DNA of 6,466 nt from Candidatus Parcubacteria bacterium. GTDB lineage: Bacteria > Patescibacteriota > Minisyncoccia > UBA6257 > 2-01-FULL-56-20. The notes beneath the pieces are model-generated. The model saw nothing but the letters and a program-made list of their open reading frames with translations. It made no database searches and was not told the DNA's origin. The DNA lies in the NCBI GenBank assembly GCA_027424065.1, contig DAIBYH010000030.1, positions 1 through 6,466 of the forward strand. Reading direction: 5' to 3'. Position numbers and translations under genes: made by a program. Below are positions 1 through 5,550 of this stretch, piece by piece; position 1 is the stretch's first letter; each line of letters starts with the position of its first letter.

Positions 1-353
1 TGGAAAGCGTCCTGCACGAAGTAGGGCGATTTTTTTGCCTCGATGACCGCGGAAGAGATTCCTTTTCGCAGGGCGATATCGCAGAGATATTCTATTTCAA
101 GCTTCACTTCGGGAGGCGCATTCTTTGCATAGTCCGGCAGAGGGTCCCCCGCATCCTCGGGAGCGGCCGCCGGCGCCGGAACCGGTGCGGCCTGCTGGTG
201 CATGACCGGGAATGACCGGATCGCTTCTTTTACCAGCTCCCGCTCGGTCCTAGTCTCTCCGGCGGGACGTTCACGTCCGGCACGGATCTGTTCCGCAAGC
301 CTTTTCATGTCGGATTCGAGTGCTGCGTATTCGAACGATGATTCTTCTGGCAT
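1..353 (-). CDS. Conserved hypothetical protein, CPR-type, C-terminus beyond the window
   Basis: This is an open frame of 117 codons from an ATG at 353, running off the left edge without a stop. The N-terminal part (residues 1-50) is charged and probably helical. It is followed by a Pro/Ala-rich linker (about 53-66, reading APVPAPAAAPED) and then a more conserved-looking stretch (about 72-117) that includes LPDYAKNAP, IALRKGISSAVIEAKKS and a terminal FVQDAF. From memory, the pattern 'LA..KG...A...A......DAF' recurs in the C-terminal region of short acidic proteins of Patescibacteria, which I recall lying upstream of VirB4-like ATPase genes; I cannot check that here. There is no signal peptide or membrane segment, so it is probably cytoplasmic. 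No Shine-Dalgarno site precedes the ATG; the leader is T-rich. It diverges from the glycosyltransferase gene. The function is unknown. The frame is convincing; the family link is tentative. Confidence 0.72.
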   Translation of the reverse strand, partial: MPEESSFEYAALESDMKRLAEQIRAGRERPAGETRTERELVKEAIRSFPVMHQQAAPVPAPAAAPEDAGDPLPDYAKNAPPEVKLEIEYLCDIALRKGISSAVIEAKKSPYFVQDAF

Positions 354-374
354 GAATATGGTAAAATAAAAAAA

Positions 375-382
375 ATTATAAT
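375..382. promoter_or_regulatory. Symmetric divergent -10 element (ATTATAAT palindrome)
   Basis: The 8-base palindrome ATTATAAT contains a perfect TATAAT on the plus strand (377-382) and another on the minus strand (380 down to 375). It sits in the 36-base gap between two divergent genes. On the plus strand the -10 ends seven bases before the ATG at 390, so transcription would begin at or next to the start codon. On the minus strand the predicted start is near 368, leaving a leader of about 14 bases before the ATG at 353. I found no good -35 box and no TGN extension on either strand, and neither gene has a Shine-Dalgarno site. Confidence 0.6.
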
Positions 383-389
383 CGACACC

Positions 390-1871
390 ATGAACCGCAG
401 CACGAAGATCTGGCTGGTTCTCGCGGGCATTGTTCTCTTTGCCTCGTTCCTCAGATTATACCATATCACCACCACGCCGGCGGGACTCTATCCCGATGAG
501 GCGATGAACGGCAATAATGCCCTTGAAGTGGCCCAAACCGGACATTTTAAGGTCTTCTACCCGGAAGATAACGGACGGGAAGGCCTCTACGTGGACACTC
601 TCGCCTTCTTTATCAAGGTGTTCGGCAATCAGCCCTGGGTCGTGCGCCTGCCGGCCGCCATTACGGGCATTCTGACGGTGGCAGTGATCTATTTCCTCGG
701 GGCCGAACTCCTCGGCGAGGAAGCCGGCCTTCTTGCTGCATTTCTCCTTGCTGCCTGTTTCTGGCACATCGATCTATCGCGCATCGGATTCCGTGCCATC
801 ATGGCGCCATTCTTCCTCATCTCTGCGCTCTATTTTGCCCTTAAATCCTTTCGCTCAGAAAAAGAACCTCGGGCATGGATCTATGCCATCCTTGGCGGCG
901 TTTTCTTCGGTGCGGGGTTCTATACCTATATCGCCTACCGGATCATGCCGCTCCTCTTCCTGGTCTTTATTCCATTCTTCAGAAAACATGCTCATTTCTG
1001 GCGCCGGGCCGCTGTTTTCACGATCGTGACCATCATGATCGCCCTGCCCATCGGAATCTACTTCCTCCAGCACGCCGGGAGCTTTTTCGGCAGAACATCC
1101 GAGATCTCGGTCACAAGCACGGGTAACCCGATCGGCGCCTTTTCGTTGAATGCCATGAAAACCCTCGGGATGTTCAATTTCAGGGGAGATGGCAATTGGC
1201 GCCAGAATATCGCCGGCGCGCCGGAATTGTTCTTTCCGGTCGGTATCCTCTTTCTGTTCGGCATCGCGCTTGCCGCCATCAGCCTGTTCCGAAGCGCCCG
1301 AAGGCGGTCCCCTGACAACCCTGAACCCTGGTATCCCGCATTCAGTTTAACGCTCATCGTTGCCTGGTTTGCCATCGGACTCGTTCCTGCAGCCGCCTCG
1401 AATGAAGGCATCCCGCATGCCCTACGATCCATCCTCATGCTCCCGCCGGCGATCTTCTTTGCGGCCATCGGCGGCATCTGGGCCTATCGGGCCCTCCGCA
1501 ATGGCGGCTTTAAAAAGACCTCGGTGGCGCTCGGCATCCTTTTTGTCGTTATCGTAGGCGTGAATGGCTATACGAGCTACTTCGTCACCTGGGCAAAGAA
1601 TCCGAATGTGCCAGGGGCGTTCAATGAAAATTACGTGCAGATCGGCGAAGCGATCAATACTCTTCCTGCCAGCACGCCGAAATACGTTATCGTGAATGCG
1701 GGCGGAGTCCTTGCACGCGGCATTCCGGTACCTGCAGAGACCGTAATATTCATCACTGATTCCTTCACGACCTCGACCCGCCTCGCAAAGAACATCACCT
1801 ACCTTCTTCCCGATCAGACAGATCTCATTCCTCCGGGAACGCCGACCAATACGATCTTCTCCGTTAACTGA
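390..1871 (+). CDS. GT39/ArnT-PMT-like integral membrane glycosyltransferase
   Basis: This 493-residue polytopic protein resembles the GT-C fold glycosyltransferases of the GT39 (protein mannosyltransferase / ArnT) clan. Such enzymes transfer a sugar from a polyprenyl-phosphate donor to a protein or lipid acceptor outside the membrane. An N-terminal helix (about 7-25) leads into an outward loop with YPDEA (34-38); D36 and E37 fit the family's catalytic acidic pair. A second charged loop segment, PEDNGREG (58-65), follows. Further helices lie at roughly 85-104, 111-126, 135-152, 164-180, 184-197, 207-225, 281-300, 318-335, 347-366 and 376-392. The loop around 339-346 (EGIPHALR) resembles the conserved His/Arg region before a late helix in bacterial members. 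A soluble tail of about 100 residues follows, ending near the stop. Donor and acceptor cannot be read from the sequence. The start is placed on the hydrophobic N-terminus and on a TATAAT ending seven bases upstream; no Shine-Dalgarno site is present. It converges with rplU. Confidence 0.85.
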   Translation: MNRSTKIWLVLAGIVLFASFLRLYHITTTPAGLYPDEAMNGNNALEVAQTGHFKVFYPEDNGREGLYVDTLAFFIKVFGNQPWVVRLPAAITGILTVAVIYFLGAELLGEEAGLLAAFLLAACFWHIDLSRIGFRAIMAPFFLISALYFALKSFRSEKEPRAWIYAILGGVFFGAGFYTYIAYRIMPLLFLVFIPFFRKHAHFWRRAAVFTIVTIMIALPIGIYFLQHAGSFFGRTSEISVTSTGNPIGAFSLNAMKTLGMFNFRGDGNWRQNIAGAPELFFPVGILFLFGIALAAISLFRSARRRSPDNPEPWYPAFSLTLIVAWFAIGLVPAAASNEGIPHALRSILMLPPAIFFAAIGGIWAYRALRNGGFKKTSVALGILFVVIVGVNGYTSYFVTWAKNPNVPGAFNENYVQIGEAINTLPASTPKYVIVNAGGVLARGIPVPAETVIFITDSFTTSTRLAKNITYLLPDQTDLIPPGTPTNTIFSVN

Positions 1872-1894
1872 TCTTCCAACTCCAAGCGGGACAC

Positions 1895-1918
1895 AAAAAA
1901 CCCCGCCGGAGCGGGGTT
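1895..1918 (-). terminator. Rho-independent terminator of the galT-rplU cluster
   Basis: An eight-base-pair stem (1899-1906 with 1911-1918, AACCCCGC against GCGGGGTT) closes a four-base loop at 1907-1910. On the minus strand it runs directly into six T residues (complement of 1895-1900). This is a textbook intrinsic terminator for leftward transcription. The last two bases of the rplU TAA stop are the first two bases of the stem. On the plus strand the hairpin is followed by only two T residues, so it should end the glycosyltransferase transcript poorly, if at all; no other plus-strand terminator is visible. Confidence 0.92.
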
Positions 1919-2231
1919 AGATCTTCACGATCTCTACTTCGGTAAAGGGCTGCCGATGACCCTTCTTTTTCTTATAGCGGACCTTCGCGTGATAGCGGAA
2001 CACCAGCTTGGTGTCTTCCTTATCCTGGCGCAGCACCTTCGCTTCCACTTTTGCGCCGGAAACGTGCGGCATTCCCACCGTCACGGAATCACCCTTTGCA
2101 ACCAGGAGGACCTTGTCGAACGCCACCGTGGCGCCGGCATCCACCGGAAGTTTTTCTACCTTCAACTTCTGTCCAGCGGCAACTTTGTACTGCTTTCCGC
2201 CGGTCTGAATAATGGCAAAATCTTGGGACAT
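1917..2231 (-). CDS. rplU: 50S ribosomal protein L21 (bL21)
   Basis: This encodes large-subunit protein bL21, which binds 23S rRNA. The 104-residue product is of normal length. It carries the N-terminal signature FAIIQTGGKQYKV (5-17) and the basic C-terminal tail KKKKGHRQPFTEVEI, which matches the conserved GHRQP-(F/Y)-TEV end of the family. I chose the ATG at 2231 because bL21 proteins usually have only a few residues before the FAII strand. An in-frame ATG at 2243 would add MPLS and directly follows the upstream TAA (TAAATG), so a coupled start there is possible. Neither ATG has a Shine-Dalgarno site. The stop codon merges into the terminator stem. rpmA (bL27), the usual downstream partner in many bacteria, is absent here. 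A likely internal promoter lies just upstream. Confidence 0.96.
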   Translation of the reverse strand: MSQDFAIIQTGGKQYKVAAGQKLKVEKLPVDAGATVAFDKVLLVAKGDSVTVGMPHVSGAKVEAKVLRQDKEDTKLVFRYHAKVRYKKKKGHRQPFTEVEIVKI

Positions 2232-2243
2232 AGAAAGAGGCAT

Positions 2244-2585
2244 TTAGTTTACAGAGATTATAGCGGTAAAAGCGATAAAAAGCAAGACGGCGAAAACGAG
2301 CGTCAGAACGACCGTCAATCTTCCGAAAAAAGCGAGGCCGCGCTCTTCAAGTGCGAATGCGAGCAGGCCATTCAGGATGACGGCCAAAACGCCGGTTATA
2401 GCCGCAAAATAAATGCTCCCCAACCCTCCCGACGCGGTGATCCCCTGCAGATCGTTGAAGTGGACGATGATCGGACCCCTGCCGGAAAGCGCCGTGATCG
2501 CCCAGATCCCGCCCGTTGCGACCAATGCCGCCGCAATGGCGAGCAGGCCGCTCGTGATCCGATGTTCTTTCAGCGTCCTTATCAT
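2244..2585 (-). CDS. Small three-helix membrane protein, function unknown
   Basis: This 113-residue, very hydrophobic protein has three predicted membrane helices at about 12-33, 56-78 and 88-111. Between helices 1 and 2 is a polar segment, GPIIVHFNDLQGI (37-49), followed by Gly-rich residues; HFND is the most distinctive stretch. Helices 2 and 3 are joined by a short charged loop (ALEERGLAFFGR). I recall similar 'IIHFN...GI...G' proteins as hypothetical membrane proteins in Patescibacteria, without a known role. Its ATG overlaps the galT TGA by four bases (ATGA), and a GAAGGG sequence at 2595-2600 lies nine bases upstream as a plausible ribosome binding site. Its TAA abuts the alternative rplU start. 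This packing indicates co-transcription with galT and rplU. It is not a signal-peptide protein, and no enzymatic motif is visible. Confidence 0.85.
   Translation of the reverse strand: MIRTLKEHRITSGLLAIAAALVATGGIWAITALSGRGPIIVHFNDLQGITASGGLGSIYFAAITGVLAVILNGLLAFALEERGLAFFGRLTVVLTLVFAVLLFIAFTAIISVN
2257..2285 (-). promoter_or_regulatory. Probable internal promoter for rplU
   Basis: On the minus strand a perfect TATAAT (complement of 2257-2262) is preceded, after exactly 17 bases, by TTGCTT (complement of 2280-2285), which keeps the TTG core of the -35 consensus. The promoter lies inside the last codons of the upstream membrane-protein gene. Transcription would start near 2250, giving a leader of about 7 bases to the ATG at 2243 or about 19 bases to the ATG at 2231. 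It would let rplU be expressed independently of galT. Confidence 0.5.
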
Positions 2586-3571
2586 CGCCGTTTTCCCTTC
2601 AGTGTTTTTGCAACCTCGTCGGGATCGGCGACGTTCACATAAATGCCCGTGGAGAATTCCAGGCCGCCGAGGTAGGACAGATTCGGCAGAACCTCCGCAT
2701 GCCAGTGGTGATACGCATATCCCTTTCCGCCAAGCGGAGCATTGTGGATGAAGAAGTTCAGGTCGGGATCATGAGCATACTTCCGCAGGCGGCGCAGGAC
2801 CGATTGCATCAGCGCAGCGACGTCCGCGACAACCTTTTTCGGTTCATCCTCGAAACGGGAGCTGTGACGCTTCGGCATGACCGTCACCTCAAAGGGCCGC
2901 CGTGATGCGTAGGGCGCGAATGCGATGGCGCTCTCGTTCTCCTCGATGACCCTCGTCCGATGCCGCATTTCTTCCTTGATCAAGGAGCAGCGGATGCAAC
3001 GGCGATGCTTTTTGAAATACCGTTCCGCGGAGTCGAGCGATCGCGCAATGTGCGGCGGAATGAACGGTACCGCCATCAGCTGATAGTGGGGATGCCAGAG
3101 CGAAGAACCGACCGACGGGCCATAGTTCAGGAAGGCAACCGCGTAAGCATTGTTGCCGTCGTTCGCGACACGGTACCGGCCCTGGATCACCTCCAATACG
3201 CGCGCGGCGAGCGATGGCGCAAGATCGGCAAAAGAGCGATCGTGGTCCCGCGTGACAATGAGCTCGTGCGTACCGACGCCGGTCTTTCCGGAATAGATCC
3301 CCTGCCGCAGATCCACGGCGTGCGTTTCACCATGCACCAGTGCGGGATATTTGTTCGGAATGACGGCGATCTGCCAGCGTGAAAGGTCCGGCCACGCCTC
3401 GAAGATAATGTTGTTCCCGGAATCAGGCAGATCCTCAAAGGGGCATCCCTTCTTCGGTGATGGCCGGCGCGGCCCGACCGCGCGCCGTTCGAGCGTCTGC
3501 GGACGCCGCGAACGTCCCGGGGAAAGAATGATCCATTCCCCGGAAACGGGATCTTTGCGCAATTCCGGCAT
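2582..3571 (-). CDS. galT: Galactose-1-phosphate uridylyltransferase family protein (GalT-like)
   Basis: GalT exchanges UMP between UDP-glucose and galactose-1-phosphate through a uridylyl-histidine intermediate. The 329-residue product begins with the family start ELRKDPVSGEW (3-13). It contains PNKYPAL (72-78), THELIV (101-106), the active-site WHPHYQ (159-164; H162 is the predicted nucleophile), and a second half with C192/C195 (CIRC), RPFEVTVMPKRH (225-236) and the HHWHAE signature (288-293). The first metal motif, CPFC in many relatives, is CPFE here (43-46). The ATG at 3571 is preferred because AAGGA lies seven bases upstream and the family homology starts there. An ATG at 3595 (337 residues) has no ribosome site, and a GTG at 3649 (355 residues) lies upstream of the promoter. 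No galE or galK is adjacent, so the physiological sugar is uncertain; related nucleotidyltransferases use ADP-sugars. Confidence 0.9.
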   Translation of the reverse strand: MPELRKDPVSGEWIILSPGRSRRPQTLERRAVGPRRPSPKKGCPFEDLPDSGNNIIFEAWPDLSRWQIAVIPNKYPALVHGETHAVDLRQGIYSGKTGVGTHELIVTRDHDRSFADLAPSLAARVLEVIQGRYRVANDGNNAYAVAFLNYGPSVGSSLWHPHYQLMAVPFIPPHIARSLDSAERYFKKHRRCIRCSLIKEEMRHRTRVIEENESAIAFAPYASRRPFEVTVMPKRHSSRFEDEPKKVVADVAALMQSVLRRLRKYAHDPDLNFFIHNAPLGGKGYAYHHWHAEVLPNLSYLGGLEFSTGIYVNVADPDEVAKTLKGKRR

Positions 3572-3578
3572 CAGCTGG

Positions 3579-3583
3579 TCCTT
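3579..3583 (-). promoter_or_regulatory. Ribosome binding site that decides the galT start
   Basis: AAGGA on the minus strand (complement of TCCTT at 3579-3583) lies seven bases before the ATG at 3571. It is the best Shine-Dalgarno match I found near a start in this window. The upstream in-frame ATG at 3595 has no such site. Confidence 0.7.
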
Positions 3584-3607
3584 ATTTTTTTTCATGATGA
3601 TCGATCC

Positions 3608-3616
3608 ATTATACCA
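3608..3616 (-). promoter_or_regulatory. Extended -10 promoter of galT
   Basis: The minus strand reads TGGTATAAT (complement of 3608-3616), a perfect TATAAT with the TGN extension of extended -10 promoters. Transcription would begin near 3601, about 30 bases before the ATG at 3571 and upstream of its Shine-Dalgarno site. The -35 position (complement of about 3631-3636) reads GAAGGC, unlike TTGACA, as often seen with extended -10 promoters. The element lies between the mrdA stop and galT, so it should drive galT, the three-helix protein and rplU. Confidence 0.75.
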
Positions 3617-3623
3617 CGCCTCA

Positions 3624-3643
3624 CCGCCCGGCCTTCGGGGCGG
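3624..3643 (-). other. GC-rich hairpin after the mrdA stop
   Basis: CCGCCC (3624-3629) and GGGCGG (3638-3643) are perfect inverted repeats around an eight-base loop. The hairpin begins two bases after the mrdA TGA on the minus strand. It is not followed by a T-tract, so it is not a standard intrinsic terminator. It could protect the 3' end of mrdA mRNA or weakly attenuate it. It also covers the -35 region of the galT promoter. Confidence 0.45.
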
Positions 3644-3645
3644 CG

Positions 3646-5535
3646 TCACTTCATGCGATTATCGTAATACCAGTTGAGGATCCGTCCCGCGACCGGAACG
3701 GCATTGAGGCTTCCCTGCTTGGAATTCTCGATCAGGATCAGAAGCGCGATCTGAGGGTCGTTACAGGGCGCATAACCGACGAACAAAGCGTTCTCTTCGG
3801 CATTGTTCTTGACCTGCGCCGATCCCGTCTTCGCGCAGATGGGGACCGGAAGATCATGGAGCGTATACGAGGTTCCACGGGGATAGGAAACGCCGTCCTG
3901 CATGCCGATCTGCACCTGCTGGATCTCCGGAAGATATCGCGTCAGATCCTCCGTCACGAGCGGCGTACTGCTTGCATTCAGGAAGGGGCGATAAACGTCG
4001 CCTCCGTTCGCAAGGGCGCTCACATAATCGATCAACTGGATCGGCGTAACAAGAAGCGATCCTTGGCCGATGGAAACGTTATAGGTGTCGCCAAGAAGCC
4101 ACGGCCGGCCGGTCTGTTGCTCTTTCCAGGCGGCCGTCGGAAGGAATCCGACGCCCTCGTTCGGCAGGTCGCTACCGATCGGTTTTCCAAATCCGAAATT
4201 CTGCCACCACGTATGCAGTTTATTGATGCCGAGACCGTCAAGGCCGTAATCGAGCGGATTATTGAGGAGCGGCGTCGTTGTTGCCGGTGATCCGCCGCCG
4301 ACAATGTAAAAATAGACGTCGGATGACTGCGCGAGCGCATGCGCCAGGTCCACGTATCCCTGGTCCTGCCAGTCGAGATATTTCGTCGGATGGGTCGGAT
4401 CGTAAGGATTCGGCACCATGAGGTAGCCGGGCGAATAGATCTCGCGGGTCGGACTGATGACGCCCTCCGCGAGTCCGGCGACGGCATCCACCATTTTGAT
4501 CGTGGATCCCGGGCTGTAGTAGCCGCTCACCGCACGATTGAAGAGCGGACGATCGGGCGACGTGAGAAGCTGGGTTATGGCCGCTCCCTGCCCGGGTTCG
4601 GAGAAAACATTGTTGTCGTAGCTTGGAAGATCCACGAGTGAAAGAATGGCGCCCGTCCGCGGGTCCATGGCGATCGCGAGGCCGACCGTGCGCCCCAGTG
4701 ATGCCAATTGCGCGGAAAGCGCCTGATAAACATAGGTCTGAAGGCCGCCGTCGATCGTGAGATGAAGCGGCGCGCCGATCTGGGGTGCGGACTGCTGCCG
4801 TTCGCCAAGGACCTTGCCCTGGGCGTCAGTGTAGGTGATGTTGATACCCGGCGCTCCGCGAAGTTCGGTGTCGTAATATTTCTCAAGGCCGGCCTTGCCG
4901 ATCATGCTCTGATAACGGAGGCTCGGATCCGCGGCGAGGTCGGCGGCGGTCACCCGCCCGGTATATCCCACGATCGACGAGAAAACGGGACCATTCGGAT
5001 ACACCCTCACGAAATCATTCTTCAGCTGGATCTCTTTGGAATTCAATGCCTGCAGTCCCACGACCGCGGCCTGGTTGATGTTGCTTGCCAGCACGACCGG
5101 AGAAGCAAAATCGTTCTTCTGCGCATTGCCGATCATGGCCCAGACCGTATCGGAAGAAACGCCGAGAATATTCTGTATCTCCGCGAGCGTGCCGGGTTGC
5201 TGGTCTTTATTCTCAAGGAATGCCTGGACGTTCAGATCGGCGCTGAATGACGGCTCATTGTCCGCGAGAATATCCCCTTCTTTGTCGTAGATAATGCCTC
5301 GCGGCGCCGGTGTCTCGTTCTCCTGAGCGACATTCCACTGGGCGCGGGCCACGTAATAAGAATGATCGAGGTTCAAAAAAACGATCCTGCCCGCCACAAG
5401 AAGGATCGCGACAGCGACCGCGATCGCGGAAAAGCGCATCGGACGCCCGTCAATGGGAACTTCGGCAACATCAAGATCGCGCTCCCAATCGTCGCTCAGC
5501 GTCTCTTCAAAGGCGATATCATGCTTTCTTTTCAT
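3646..5535 (-). CDS. mrdA: Penicillin-binding protein 2, peptidoglycan D,D-transpeptidase
   Basis: This is a class B penicillin-binding protein of the PBP2/MrdA type, which cross-links peptidoglycan outside the membrane during cell elongation. The 629-residue protein has an acidic cytoplasmic tail (1-34), one membrane anchor (about 35-54), and a dimerisation/pedestal domain with APRGIIYDKEG (77-87) and GKAGLEKYYDTELRG (213-227). The transpeptidase domain runs from about 285 to 625. Catalytic motifs are complete: STIK (S344 nucleophile, K347), SSD (404-406, the SxD form typical of PBP2 rather than SxN) and KTG (569-571). Length is normal. The ATG at 5535 follows the preceding stop by 15 bases. 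No Shine-Dalgarno site sits at proper spacing (GGGAAG is 18 bases away), so translational coupling is likely. The usual partners rodA, mreC and mreD are not in the window. Confidence 0.96.
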   Translation of the reverse strand: MKRKHDIAFEETLSDDWERDLDVAEVPIDGRPMRFSAIAVAVAILLVAGRIVFLNLDHSYYVARAQWNVAQENETPAPRGIIYDKEGDILADNEPSFSADLNVQAFLENKDQQPGTLAEIQNILGVSSDTVWAMIGNAQKNDFASPVVLASNINQAAVVGLQALNSKEIQLKNDFVRVYPNGPVFSSIVGYTGRVTAADLAADPSLRYQSMIGKAGLEKYYDTELRGAPGINITYTDAQGKVLGERQQSAPQIGAPLHLTIDGGLQTYVYQALSAQLASLGRTVGLAIAMDPRTGAILSLVDLPSYDNNVFSEPGQGAAITQLLTSPDRPLFNRAVSGYYSPGSTIKMVDAVAGLAEGVISPTREIYSPGYLMVPNPYDPTHPTKYLDWQDQGYVDLAHALAQSSDVYFYIVGGGSPATTTPLLNNPLDYGLDGLGINKLHTWWQNFGFGKPIGSDLPNEGVGFLPTAAWKEQQTGRPWLLGDTYNVSIGQGSLLVTPIQLIDYVSALANGGDVYRPFLNASSTPLVTEDLTRYLPEIQQVQIGMQDGVSYPRGTSYTLHDLPVPICAKTGSAQVKNNAEENALFVGYAPCNDPQIALLILIENSKQGSLNAVPVAGRILNWYYDNRMK

Positions 5536-5550
5536 GGATGAGGAACGGCG

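Noticed and set aside
121..195. GC-rich, repeat-like tract (GCCGCCGGCGCCGGAACC)
   Set aside because: It encodes the Pro/Ala linker of the left-edge protein. The repetition follows from the amino-acid composition and is not a separate repeat element.
1058..1477. Minus-strand open frame of 139 codons inside the glycosyltransferase gene
   Set aside because: It is antisense to predicted transmembrane coding sequence, and its product is Ala/Arg/Met-rich without motifs; a compositional shadow.
1956..2642. Plus-strand open frame of 228 codons across rplU, the three-helix protein and the end of galT
   Set aside because: It is antisense to three genes with clear family or membrane-protein signals. 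Its product is a highly charged, low-hydrophobicity sequence typical of an antisense shadow in GC-rich DNA.
4708..5250. Plus-strand open frame of 180 codons inside mrdA
   Set aside because: It lies wholly antisense to the PBP2 coding region, has no recognisable domain and no promoter or ribosome site.
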